Positions 54,530-64,000 of a DNA stretch of 64,000 nucleotides are shown in pieces. The position numbers and the translations under genes were made by a program. The notes below the pieces were generated by a model that did no database searches, was not told where the DNA came from, and saw only the letters and a program-made list of their open reading frames with translations. Each line of letters starts with the position of its first letter. The stretch's first letter is position 1. This DNA comes from Cichorium intybus. Its lineage: Eukaryota > Streptophyta > Magnoliopsida > Asterales > Asteraceae. The DNA is taken from positions 77,058,382-77,122,381 of the forward strand of contig CM042016.1 of assembly GCA_023525715.1 (NCBI GenBank), given 5' to 3'.

Positions 54530-55455
54530 GTGCACATTATCGTTTAGAAGCATTAATTCACGAATATGCTCCTATACAACAATGTCCGGCATCCTACAGA
54601 GTCCATGCATACAGAGCATATGTGATAAACACATCCTGTATCAAGTAATTAAGGATCATGAGTTCTGAGTTTTACGATATTCCTGAGTTGCCAAACCGTT
54701 AGGCTTCGGAGCATATTTCCAATCTTTCTGTGACTGTGTCCCACATTGTGGATTCCCAGTTTGAGACATCGATGAACCGGTCCAGACGATCTGGATTATT
54801 TATTGATATGTCTTATTACTGGACTCAATCCCGAAGCAGCTGAATCAATGGAACTATGCTTCTCCATGAACGACTCATACAAAGTCAACATTGAATGCAT
54901 TTCCATGATTGTCTTATCTGGTTACCCTTCCTGTATATCTGGATGAACATACCAGCGAGTCGAATTAATGCTCAACTCCTGATTAAAGGTGACCAAATTT
55001 ATACAGTTCACCTATGTGTCTCTCTATCTTGAGAAGATGTGAACCGGTGCTACTTCCTGCACACTTCAAGCTCTTTGAAGATCTTAGCTCGTCCTTTTTT
55101 CAACCGGTTTTTGGAACCTTTCCTCGACCAATTGTGATAACTTATCTGACCCCAGGAATTCTAAATCCTTGCGAACTTTGGGTCAATGATCAATAGCACG
55201 AGGCAACGAACTTCCTTGGACTTAATGGTCAAGGGGTCATGCTTATCACAAGCTGCTGTGTGATGCCATGCTTTGGGGAGCGGACACTCAATAAGATATG
55301 ACTTGTCAGCAAAACTAAGAACCATTCTCTATTTGTGAAGCCATACCACATAGTTCAGGTCAGTCAGCCTTACCATATGTAACAGGTGCTTTCTGAAACT
55401 CTCAGAAATGGGTGAAGGAGGAGAAGGATGAGAATTGACACTATCTTTAGACATT
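54530..55455 (-). pseudogene. gag: Copia 6 gag and protease remnant
   Basis: ATG at 55455 opens M-S-K-D-S-V-N-S-H-P and continues L-T-D-L-N-Y-V-V-W, the copia gag start. A long decayed tract with stops follows. Near 54610-54650 L-D-T-G-C-V-Y-H-I-C is the copia protease active site (D-T-G kept). The zinc knuckle is not seen, so internal sequence is lost. Confidence 0.65.
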
Positions 55456-55800
55456 TATAAAATTTGAATTTGTTAGTTTAATTTTAATCCTTTTAAATAA
55501 TTACCCAATTTATTATTTAACAATGCTAGGATCCAAAAATACCCCAACTATGGTGTGAAGAGGGATGTCGTAATCAGAACATAATGGTCATTAAGGTAGA
55601 TAAACATTTATCAATTTCAGTCTTATGAAATTCCAAGATCTGTGAGATTCATTGAACTATTCAATGGCATGTTTAATCTCGGATATGCTCTACTGTTTGT
55701 GACTGGGATGCCGAAGATCACAAACTAGATGTGAATAACCATGCAAATGTGCTCGGTAACCTCAATGTTATTTATCATCTCTAATTGATGTGCTGGTTAA

Positions 55801-56095
55801 CACTACAAGAAAAATAGGCATCTGTGACTAATATATTAGAGACTAAATAATCAGTTTTAAATACCATATATCTAGGACTGATAAATCGGTCCAAAATAAT
55901 ATTTGGGACCGATTTTGATGTATAAGTTATTAGGGACTGACTAACCTATCAGAGACTGAGATTCAGCCCCTAATATATTTGCACTAGTTTTTAATTTGGG
56001 GGAAACATATTAAGGACTAAATTTCAGTCTCAGATAATCTAGCACCAATTTTAATTTGGGGGAAACATATTTGGGACCGATTTTGATGTGTAAGT
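55801..56095 (+). mobile_element. CACTA (En/Spm-type) transposon end fragment
   Basis: It starts CACTACAAGAAAAATAG, the standard terminal inverted repeat of plant CACTA elements, and carries subterminal repeats (GGGACTGA, GGGACCGATTTTGATGT twice, TAATTTGGGGGAAACATAT twice). No second terminus is found. It replaces part of the copia 6 leader, which matches copia 1 on both sides. Confidence 0.82.
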
Positions 56096-56447
56096 TATTA
56101 ACTATTAATTTTAAAATTAAATTTAAACCTTTAGCGATTTAATTATCATCTTTTAATTAAACAATTAATTAAATCTAGATAGGCATCACTTATTAATTTA
56201 ATCCTATCTTAAACCCTAAATCTCGAAAATAGCAAGCAAGGGGGTTTAAGGTTTCCATTTATTAATTAATCACAATTACCAAAAATAGAGAACCTTCTAA
56301 AACCCTAGCAAGAAATCGCAGACAAGGGGGAGGAGGCTAGGGTTTCAAAAACCCTAATCGATTAGGCCTCCATTTAGGGTTTAGTTTCTATAAATCCTAA
56401 ATCTAAGGATTACAATTATAGCAATTCAATTAGAAAACAACCAAAAT

Positions 56448-56459
56448 GCTCTGATACCA
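56448..56459 (-). other. Primer binding site of copia 6, tRNA-Met type
   Basis: The minus strand reads TGGTATCAGAGC, perfect, one base from the LTR edge at 56461. Confidence 0.92.
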
Positions 56460-56460
56460 C

Positions 56461-57240
56461 TGAAAGGTTTTCTGCAAATCTACGAACTAAAACCCCAAGT
56501 TCACATGCAACCTAGAAAGGATCTATGTTTTCTAACTTTGAACATATAATATTAATCCCTAAAGGCCAACAGAAAATTTCTGAAGAAATAAATAAGAAAA
56601 ACTAACCTTAAGTTTTAACCTTTGAAGCCAAGCAGCACAAATGTCCTGCCTCTAATGGCTCACACCCAGAACCAAGCAAGCAAGAAAACAAGAGAGGAGA
56701 ATGGCAGAAACCCTTACAATTTCGTGGCTTATGAGGGGTGGAGGAGGCCTTTATTTATAGCCTCCAGGTGATAAGCAATAAGGAGTATAACTGCCTTATT
56801 TAAGATCCTGATATGATAAGACTTTTATCATGTAACTGAATCTACTTATCACTGCCATAAATTATGCCAATACCCATTAAGGAATGCGAAACCCTAAGCC
56901 CTTAGGCCTCAATTTCGTCCAAACCTATATGGGCAACCCTAATTGTCTATTGCTCAACTATTGAACAATTACAATTCAGCCCCTGCACTTTTAATTAATC
57001 CAATTAATCCAAAAATTAATTCTAATTAATTTATGATCAATTATTAATTAAATATTATGATTTCTAATTAATATATTATTCTCATAATATATTAACAAAT
57101 CATACTTCTCTCTCTCTCTCTCTCTCTCTTTAAGTTATCTTGTCCTCTGCTAGGTTTTGAGGGCAACCCAAAAGGACCGTGCTGCCATCAATCAAGTATA
57201 TTCCTAAATTATAGTCATGGCTTAGACACCTAATCCAACA
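56461..57240 (-). repeat. Copia 6 5' LTR (780 bp)
   Basis: Plus-strand edges are TGAAAGGTTTTC and CTAATCCAACA. It is homologous to the copia 1 LTR. A TATA-type GGCTATAAATAAAGG is on the minus strand near 56750-56765. A (TC)n run lies at about 57107-57129. Confidence 0.88.
57107..57129. repeat. (TC)n microsatellite
   Basis: About eleven uninterrupted TC units in the copia 6 LTR; the copia 1 LTR lacks them at this place. Confidence 0.95.
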
Positions 57241-58929
57241 TTGTAGTCCTGTTTCCAGTCCTTGTGTCGGTAACCTCGAGAGATGGTCAGCTACAACATT
57301 TTCTGTTCCTTTCTTATCCTTGATCTTTATGTCAAATTCTTGTAATAAGAGGATCCATCGTATCAATCTCAGCTTTGACTCCTTTTTTGCCAGGAAATGT
57401 CAAACAACACTATGATCAGTGTAGACTAAAACTTTCGATCCCCAAATATATGATCTGAATTTATCCAAGGCGAAGACTACAGCCAATAATTCATTTTCTG
57501 TAGTAGTGTAATTTAACTGAGCTTCTGAAAAGGTTTTACTTGCGTAGCAGATGACGACCGGTTTTTTGTCTATTCGCTGCCCTAATACTGCTCCAGCAGC
57601 ATAATCGCTCACGTTACACATGATTTCAAAAGGTTTAGTCCAATCCGGCGGCTTCAGAATGGGGGCTTCAACCAACTTGTTTTTCAGAATGTTGAATGCA
57701 TTGACACATTTCTCATCAAAAACAAATGGTGCGTCCTTTAGCAAGAGACCACAGAGTGGTTTGGAAATTGTATTGAAATCCTTGATGAATCTCCTATAAT
57801 ATTCAACATGCCCTAAAAACAATCTAACCCCTTTTACGGATGTTGGTGGTGGTAACATAGAAATTACCTTGACTTTTGCTCTGTCTACTTCAAATCCTCT
57901 TTCAAAAACTATATGCCCTAAGATGATTCCTTATCTGACCATGAAATGACTCTTTTCCCAACTTAACACTAGATTAGATTCCACACATCTGGCCAAGATT
58001 TTCTCCAGTTGACTTAAGCATGCTTCAAAAGACGAACCAAAAATTGAAAAATCATCCATAAAGATCTCAAGAGCATCTCCTATCATGTTTGAGAAAATTG
58101 CCATCATGCATATTTGAAATGTGGCTGGCACATTACACAAGCCAAATGGCATCCTTCTAAATGCGAAAGTGCCATAAGGGCAAGTGAATGTCGTTTTCGC
58201 TTGGTCCTCTGGATGTATTGCTATCTAATTGTACCCTGAGTATCCATCCAAGAAATAGTAGTACTTCTATCCTTCTAACTTTTCTACTATCTGATCAATG
58301 AAAGGGAGCGGAAAGTGATCTTTTGATGTGGCAGCATTGAGTTTCCTATAATCGATACATACTCTCCACCTGGTTACTGGTCTTGTAGATACTTGATCGC
58401 CATCCTTAGTTTCTACCATTGTGATTCCTGACTTTTTCAGCACCGTTTGTGTAGGGCTAACCCATTCGCTATCTGAGATTGGGTAGATGATCCCTGCATC
58501 TAACCACTTTAAGACTTCTTTCTTCACGACTTCACGTAGATTAAGATTCATCCGACGTTGCGTGTCTCTGGCGGGTTTAGTTCCTTCCTTGGTGATAATA
58601 CGATGCATACACGTCGTGGGACTAATTCCATTCAGATCCGTAATTGTCCATCCAATGGCTTCCTTGTGCTTGGATAGGACCTCCAATAATGATTTTTCAT
58701 GTTCTTCTGTTAAGTCAGCTGATAGAATCACTGGCAAACTTTCATTTCTACCTAAAAATGCATACTTGAGGTGAGATGGCAGCGGTTTGAGGTCTAATGT
58801 GGGTGGCTCTTGGAGTGAAGGCTTTAGCGCTTTGGGAATTTCGGTTGGCAGCTTGTCTACTTGTAAGCATTCCTCATATTTTGATCCTTTTTTCCTTTTC
58901 TTCTTCCTGATGGTCTTTCGATCTTGCAT
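57241..58929 (-). pseudogene. pol: Element 4 reverse transcriptase and RNase H
   Basis: 58267-58929 starts in a basic linker and reaches RT with W-R-V-C-I-D-Y-R-K-L-N-A-A-T. A TAG follows near 58267, and 57931-58152 has MPFGLCNVPATFQ and the catalytic F-M-D-D. 57400-57858 covers FLGHVEYYRRFIKDF and RNase H to VYTDHSVV. A TGA and the last piece (I-R-W-I-L-L-L-Q-E-F-D, VADHLSRLPTQ) run to the copia 6 edge at 57241. Breaks are single stops and at least one frame change; integrase is absent. Confidence 0.9.
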
Positions 58930-59394
58930 CTTCTTCTTTAGAGAACTCTATCACTTCCTGTTGTAACATTTCAGGCGTATAGTGTTGGACCAATTCATCT
59001 ATGATGTGGAACTGATAGCATTCCTGCTCTTCCAACGTGCTTCCATTGGCGTTGAATATGTTGATTTTCGATTGTTGATGCCCAAAGGAAATCCCCATCT
59101 CTCCTGTAGCTAGAAATGGTCACCCAAGAATAATCGTTGGTTGCTCCTCCTTGACCACCTGACGAGTATCCAAAACCAGGAAGTCTGCTGGGTAGTAGAA
59201 GTCTCCAACCTTGATTATAATATCCGAAAGCATTCCTCGTGGAATTTTGTGGATTTGTCAGCAAGCTGTAAAATGACGTCCGTGGGTGTTAAGGTGCCAA
59301 ATTCATACTTGTCAAAGAGTTGTCTTGGGAGGATATTCACACTTGCACCAAAATCCAATAAAGCCTTTTTGATGTGAGCATCTCCTAAGTCCAC
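58930..59394 (-). pseudogene. pol: Element 4 protease
   Basis: After a TAG near 59395 the minus strand reads V-D-L-G-D-A-H-I-K-K-A-L-L-D-F-G-A-S-V-N-I-L-P, the Athila-type protease motif (D-L-G-A-S in the family, D-F-G-A-S here). A frame change near 59235 leads into a second frame that runs to 58874 and joins the RT linker. Confidence 0.8.
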
Positions 59395-61623
59395 TCAGAT
59401 GAGAGGAGCTCCTGGGTCCTTCATTTTTGGAGGAAATGTATCCATGATTATCGAACTGACATACTCAGTCAACTCGATCTTCTTCAGAAGATGTGCAAGA
59501 AGATGCTTTTTATGGATGCACATGTGCTTTAGAAATTTGGCATACGCGGGAACTTCTTTAATCAACTTAACCAATGGAATGTTGACTTTAATTTGACTAA
59601 ATAATTCCCACATATCCTCTGCTTGCGGTCCTTTCTTTCCATACTGTTTGTTTTCTGACTTTTCTAAGGCTGCAGGCAAAGGAGTTGTACCGGTAGTCTC
59701 TCCTTTCTCCCATTTACTTGCTGCTTTCTTTGTATCTCCTTATACCTTCTTCTCTTTCTTCTCCAACTCCTCTTTCTCATCAAAAATGATCTCCACATCA
59801 CTGTCATTCTCAAGAGGTGGGGCAACTACCTTATTGTCTACCTTCTTACCACTTCTCAGTGTTATCACTTCATTCACTTGTCCTTTCTGAGGTTGCGTCT
59901 TTTCCTTCTTTTCTCGTTCTCTGTCTTTCTCAATATTCAAAAGTTGAGTCCCTAATCTCAACAATGCTTAAGTATTCGCATCTTCTGCTTCTTTAAGCTT
60001 GACCAGGATTTCATAAATTTCCTTTGTACTGATATTTGCACCTCCTTCTCTTGGTGTTGACTGTATGTTTTGTTGTCTCCATTGCGGTTGCCTAATGTCT
60101 CTTTGCTGATTATTCCTAAATGGACGTGGTGTGTTATGAAACTGCCCGTATCCATGAACTTGACTTACCTCCTCGTGTGTCATTGTACAATCCGTGCAAT
60201 TATGACCTACTTCACCATAATTGTTGCAGATGGTCTAACCATCCACCACGTAAGCTCCCTTTTCCTTCTAAAGTCTTGTAAGTAACTGATTGATCTTTTT
60301 CGTGACGTTGCTTAGCTCGTTCTGAATCTCTTTTATCCATTTGTTTTCTGCTTCCATGTTTGCTACAAATGCTGTTCTATCGTTAGAGGCCTGCTTACTT
60401 TCGAACCATGACTCAACTGCTCCAAAAACCTCCAAGCATCTTCTAGATCTTGCAACATAATATTCCCATTAGATGATGCATTTATCAAATGCGTCATACA
60501 ATGCCTTACATGGTTTTTGCTGAAAATCTTGTATTGCTCTTCTGATTTCTGACGTCTTGCTGGCAGGATAAAATTCTTGTAGGAATTTTGCCTTGAGTTG
60601 TTCCCATGTTGTGATACTATTTGGTTGTAAAGACGTGAACCAATATTTAGCCTTATATTTAAGAGTGAATGGAAATAACCTTAACCTAAAGATGTTCCTA
60701 TTGGTGTTCCTAGGAATATTAGCATTCACTATCGCTAAGAATTCATACAATTGATTATATGGATCGTCCTGCTTGTATCCTCTAAACTCAGGTAATACTC
60801 CTAATAATTGAGGTCTAATTTCTACCTAACTATCAACATTATTTGGAAAATATATTGGCGAAGCATCGTCGTACTCCCGCGGTTGGAAGTGCGACGCAAC
60901 CGACTGCCCAATCGGTTGTGCAAAGTACAAGGGAGGAACGAAATTACCATCATTATACAACTCATTGTTGTAATATCGTTGTCCTTGCTGCTGATGTTGC
61001 TGTTGTTGTCGTCTCGGAGGTCCCTGACCTCGGCTTTATTGCTGGTTTTGGTTGACGGGATTGTTTGGCATCCGTCCTTCATCCTCGTCATCATATCCTT
61101 GATCTCCATCTTGATATTAATACTGTTGTGGTTGTGGTTGTTGTGGTTGTATTTGGGTTTGAGGTTGAGGTTGAATAATAGGTGGTTGAGGTTTAAAAAT
61201 TGGGAATGGTTGTGGTTGTCAAACGTGCACTGGCTGACGTGGACGTGGGGTACCATCTCGGGTCGGCACTCCCCATGTCAGCACTGCAGAAACAGGATTC
61301 CCAGCAGGATTGGTAATTGGTTGACTCAATGGTGGAACAGTAGCCTGAGTGCATGGTGGTATGGGTGCAGGGGCTGAAACTGCAACACCACTAGCACTGG
61401 TAAAAGCTATATTAAATTCTGTGGAAACTGAGGGTACAAACGATGATCCCCCCATTACCTCACCTGTTGGTTCATTGGTAATGTCTTTGACTACTACATT
61501 ATCTGGACTCATATTGATCAAGCGCCTACGCACACGATTTCTACGCGCGGTTCGTTCAATCTCAGAATCAAAAAGAAGAGTTGACGATTGTTCACCTCGA
61601 CCTATACGCATGCACGAGTGCAA
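59395..61623 (-). pseudogene. gag: Element 4 gag (Athila type, broken)
   Basis: The frame from 61623 (MHSCMRIGRGEQSS) includes LLFDSEIERTARRNR. A long Q/P-rich stretch follows (60830-61220; a run of CAACCACAA codons). The gag core is at 60469-60800 (FRLRLFPFTLKYKAKYWF, TTWEQLKAKFLQEFYP). A knuckle at about 60195-60240 reads C-N-N-Y-G-E-V-G-H-N-C-T-D-C, with the second cysteine changed to Y. 59740-59964 has NEVITLRSGKKVDN, a strong Athila marker, and 59395-59679 the tail before protease. Several stops and frame changes occur. Confidence 0.88.
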
Positions 61624-61722
61624 ACGACCATCAAAACCAAAACTAAATTACTAAATTACGAAAAACTAAAATCAAAAACAGAAAACAAAAACCACTAACA
61701 CTATACTTTGAAGTGCACAACT

Positions 61723-61740
61723 CTCCGGCAACGGCGACAA
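61723..61740 (-). other. Primer binding site of element 4, tRNA-Asp type
   Basis: The minus strand reads TTGTCGCCGTTGCCGG, close to the TGGCGCCGTTGCCGG complement of plant tRNA-Asp used by Athila elements, with one mismatch in the core and a diverged first base. Confidence 0.75.
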
Positions 61741-61744
61741 AATT

Positions 61745-62718
61745 TGACACGTCGCAGTCGTTGATACGGTCAAAAATACTAGACTTATTACCTTACGAGC
61801 ACACTAGCTAAGTGAAAGTAAGGGCCGATCCGTGGAGTCCGTGGTTGAAGTATGTGTCAAGAATTAACCAAACTATAGTGTCACTCTATAGCTGGTGGCG
61901 TTCCATACACTTCACAAAACTCGAATAAATAAAAAATACCGAAATCATAAACTATCATTAACGAACTAAACAATTCAAAATCTCAATCCAAACCAACTAC
62001 ACAATCTGATTCCGAAGTGTAATTAGAAAATCAGAAGTGCTCAATACCAACAAATAACCAAACGAACAAATAAATGTAAACGAAAATCGAAACCGTGAAA
62101 TAACTAAAACTGGATGATTGCATTAAACTGAAAATCAAACCAAAAGTCGAATGTTTATGACTTCGGGTTAATCCAGAATCAACTCGTTCCAGCAGATTCT
62201 ACAATCCAGAACCGTTGGAAACGAGCGATAAACAAAACTATAAAATACGAAAATTAAACTAAACTATGAAAATACCAACTTCTAATCACTGAAATCCGAA
62301 AACACGAGTCGAAGAAGCCTAGGTTCCACCTTTGGGTCAGTTCTTCGCTATCGAAACTCGAAAGAGTGCCTCTATTTATAGTTGCGAAATCTGAATAATC
62401 GCGGCGAGCAAGAGTGAAAACCACGGCGCGACTTTATCTGTAACCCCGATATTCGCTTTTTTAATGTCAAACTCATCATCCATTCATTGACTTCCACGAC
62501 GCGCGTGCTTTTTAATCCGTGGTGCGCGTGTCTTTTCGTCTGAGAATGGACTTCCTTCAAAACTTCTTCATTTTGTACGCATTTAACCCCTGTTTTATCA
62601 TTTATAACACACAAGCACTAGACACGAAAATTGAGTAATATAACAGTTTACGAGATATAATTCACTCAGAATAGGGCTCAACGACGACTAAAATACTTGA
62701 TATTACTAGGCGTCGTCA
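61745..62718 (-). repeat. Element 4 5' LTR (974 bp)
   Basis: Plus-strand edges are TGACACGTCGCAG and GGCGTCGTCA. On the minus strand a TATAAATA box lies at 62373-62380, with CGCG-rich clusters at 62399-62432 and 62495-62532 just upstream of it. Confidence 0.93.
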
Positions 62719-62723
62719 GCTGA

Positions 62724-64000
62724 ATAAAGCGAACGAAAAAAAGCAAGGTCAAGGCCACAAAGTCTCTCATTAGTGGCTTCGAATGAAGACGATGGTACCT
62801 ACCAAGTGTGGATGTTTGGATATGATGATGAAGAGATTAGAATACCCATCCATGGAGCAATGTTTGCTGCTTATACTGGCAATGGTATATGGTCCGAAGA
62901 TGAAGACAATGACAAAAAGATGGAAGGCAAGGTGATAACTATTTGCCTTATGCAAAAGGGATCTAAAGCTTCTTCAAACACACGTCTCATGATTCATGAA
63001 GGTGTAGCTCTCTTACTTAATACATTTAATATTCCGGAAGCATACTATATTAATGAACTTAACGAAATTACTTCTGAATTTCTGCATACGAATCAACTAC
63101 TTGTCTCAGCAAGTAGTGATGCGTGTCAGGCAAGGAACGAAGTAATTTTGCTTAAGAATAAGGTTGAAGGCATGTGTGGTGAAGTTGAGAAGAGTCAATT
63201 GAGGATAGAGATCTTGGAAGAGTCTAGGGATCAACTTAGGAGAGAAAATGAAATTTTGCTAAAACAAATAAATGTTTTTTATGAAACTGCTAAACGTCTT
63301 TATTATTATATCTATCATTCTTCTGACATTTCATTAGAACATCACAAAACTCTTTTCCTTTTCTTAATTTTAAATTGCAAGATGTTGATTCGATTTCTTG
63401 AATTTAAATTGCAAGATGTTGATTCAATTTCCTATGAGTGTGAATCTATAGTTTCCTCTGCTGAATTACCAAATGAAACGTATGTTCATGGTATGGTACC
63501 TTTTTAAGTTCCAATGATCTTTTGAAATTGATTGACGAATCAATTCCCACCGGACTTCAAGATAATAATTATGCTTATGTGAATGATTCTGTGGATAATT
63601 CTGTAAATGCTTTTGTGAATGATACTTCGGTTGATGATTTTGTGAATGATTATGATTCGTGTTAGGACATTGAAGAAATAGACTGTATGGATTTGTCCCT
63701 TCAGAAGATTTCATCCAAACCTTCCATAGATTCGGATGAAAATTTAGAAACTGATAACAGTAAATTGTCTCAAAATGATTTTAAAAGTTGTTCATATGAA
63801 GTTAAAGATGAAATTACAAATGCAAGTTCAACTTTTGTTAAAGTTCTTGACAGTTCAGAAGAATTTGAATTTTTTTCAAAAGGCAACAACAATAGTTTTA
63901 TCACACTAGCATGCACGTATTCAAAAATCGCCAACTTTAAAATGTCGTGTTTGTAAAACAAGGAGTAGAACCATATATGGATGATGAGTTAACGTCCATG
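62724..64000 (+). pseudogene. gag: Copia 5 gag continuation (coiled-coil tail), runs off window
   Basis: After the GCTGA duplication the frame reads N-K-A-N-E-K-K and then, in another phase from 62773, MASNEDDGTYQVW, an acidic stretch, and helical coiled-coil wording (RNEVILLKNKVEGMCGEVEK, RRENEILLKQINVF). A 34-bp near-tandem duplication at 63372-63439 and a frame change near 63505 follow. 63510-63660 encodes short V-N-D repeats, and 63900-63955 a degraded knuckle-like C-T-Y-S-K-I-A-N-F. This is the long gag tail typical of Maximus/SIRE, comparable to 11199-12500 of copia 2. Confidence 0.72.

Larger units (their letters stand above)
54480..57240 (-). mobile_element. Copia 6: truncated Ty1/copia element inside element 4
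   Basis: On the minus strand from 57240 it shows a 780-bp LTR, a perfect tRNA-Met primer site, a leader interrupted by a CACTA fragment, and decayed gag and protease. Its 3' half and the integrase of element 4 are missing at the left join near 54480. The right join cuts the element 4 RNase H after the L-S-R-L-P-T wording. It is the same family as copia 1. Confidence 0.82.
47783..62718 (-). mobile_element. Element 4: Athila-like Ty3 retrotransposon (14.9 kb, itself invaded)
   Basis: The LTRs at 47783-48719 and 61745-62718 share ends (TGACACGTCG and CGTCGTCA on the plus strand). GCTGA flanks both outer edges (47778-47782 and 62719-62723). The primer site is of the tRNA-Asp type. Minus-strand order is gag, protease, RT, RNase H, [copia 6 remnant], env-position gene, [LTR-like block], env-position gene end, purine tract. 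Integrase is missing. The tRNA-Asp primer, VITLRSGK and D-x-G-A-S-V-N-I protease wording and the gene after pol are Athila hallmarks. Confidence 0.92.
38446..64000 (+). mobile_element. Copia 5: degraded Ty1/copia element, split twice, runs off window
   Basis: The pieces in order are the first part of the LTR (38446-38596), gypsy 3, the rest of the LTR (46414-46624), leader, gag (46772-47782), element 4 (47783-62718) and the gag continuation (62724-64000). The join across element 4 is exact at the GCTGA duplication: gag reads up to the zinc knuckle K-D-C-T-L before it and continues after it. The long helical gag tail resembles that of copia 2, hence Maximus/SIRE-like. Many stops show it is older than both insertions. 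Confidence 0.8.

Noticed and set aside
60808..61377. 189-codon open frame on the plus strand
   Set aside because: It is the mirror of the element 4 gag; the minus strand carries recognisable gag wording and the plus frame is hydrophobic low complexity made by the antisense of Q/P/H codons.

Overview
This is plant nuclear DNA that is almost entirely transposable elements. The LTR lineages (Maximus/SIRE-like Ty1/copia, Tekay-like chromoviruses, an Athila-like Ty3 element with a tRNA-Asp-type primer site, a CACTA end, a Helitron-like end) and the plant gene fragments point to a eudicot. The style of the families suggests Asteraceae, possibly lettuce-like, but that is recall rather than proof. 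I see no intact single-copy host gene. No bacterial, plastid, tRNA, rRNA or CRISPR feature is visible.

Layout. (A) 1-29578 is one nest. A Tekay-like Ty3 element ('gypsy 2', + strand, 7816-29578) was invaded by a 16.4-kb Ty1/copia element ('copia 2', + strand, 8442-24814, target duplication CCAAC). The left LTR remnant of gypsy 2 was hit by 'copia 1' (- strand, 5431-7815). The gag of copia 1 was then hit by 'gypsy 1' (- strand, 1-5430, running off the window). (B) 29579-33008 holds LTR debris and 1.8 kb of unassigned AT-rich DNA. (C) 33009 to about 37400 looks like a Helitron (terminus on the - strand) carrying exon-intron fragments of a myosin XI, a DExH-box RNA helicase and a G-protein beta subunit. 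(D) 38446-64000 is a second nest. A degraded Ty1/copia element ('copia 5', + strand) is split by 'gypsy 3' (38597-46408, target duplication TCTTT) and by an Athila-like element ('element 4', 47783-62718, target duplication GCTGA). Element 4 itself contains a truncated 'copia 6' (about 54480-57240, with a CACTA fragment inside it) and a block of about 3 kb resembling an LTR.

The most interesting object is copia 2. Besides gag-pol it carries two intact small genes on the opposite strand (17091-17495 and 18109-18528). Each encodes a protein of two Agenet/Tudor-like repeats, and each has a TATAAAA box exactly 50 bp before its ATG. Facing away from them is a sense-strand gene (19479-23702) with its own TATA box and a clean, phase-0 GT-AG intron of 457 bp. 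It encodes a large basic and coiled-coil protein of the kind found at the 3' end of Maximus elements, now broken by frameshifts. The element therefore looks like a retrotransposon with a divergently transcribed accessory cassette that includes potential chromatin-reader proteins. The Agenet assignment rests on pattern recognition in the translations, and its biological meaning is inference.

Most coding regions are pseudogenes. The stops are often of the TGG-to-TAG or CAA/CGA-to-TAA/TGA type expected from methyl-cytosine decay. Where a gene is described as broken, only its visible pieces are described.
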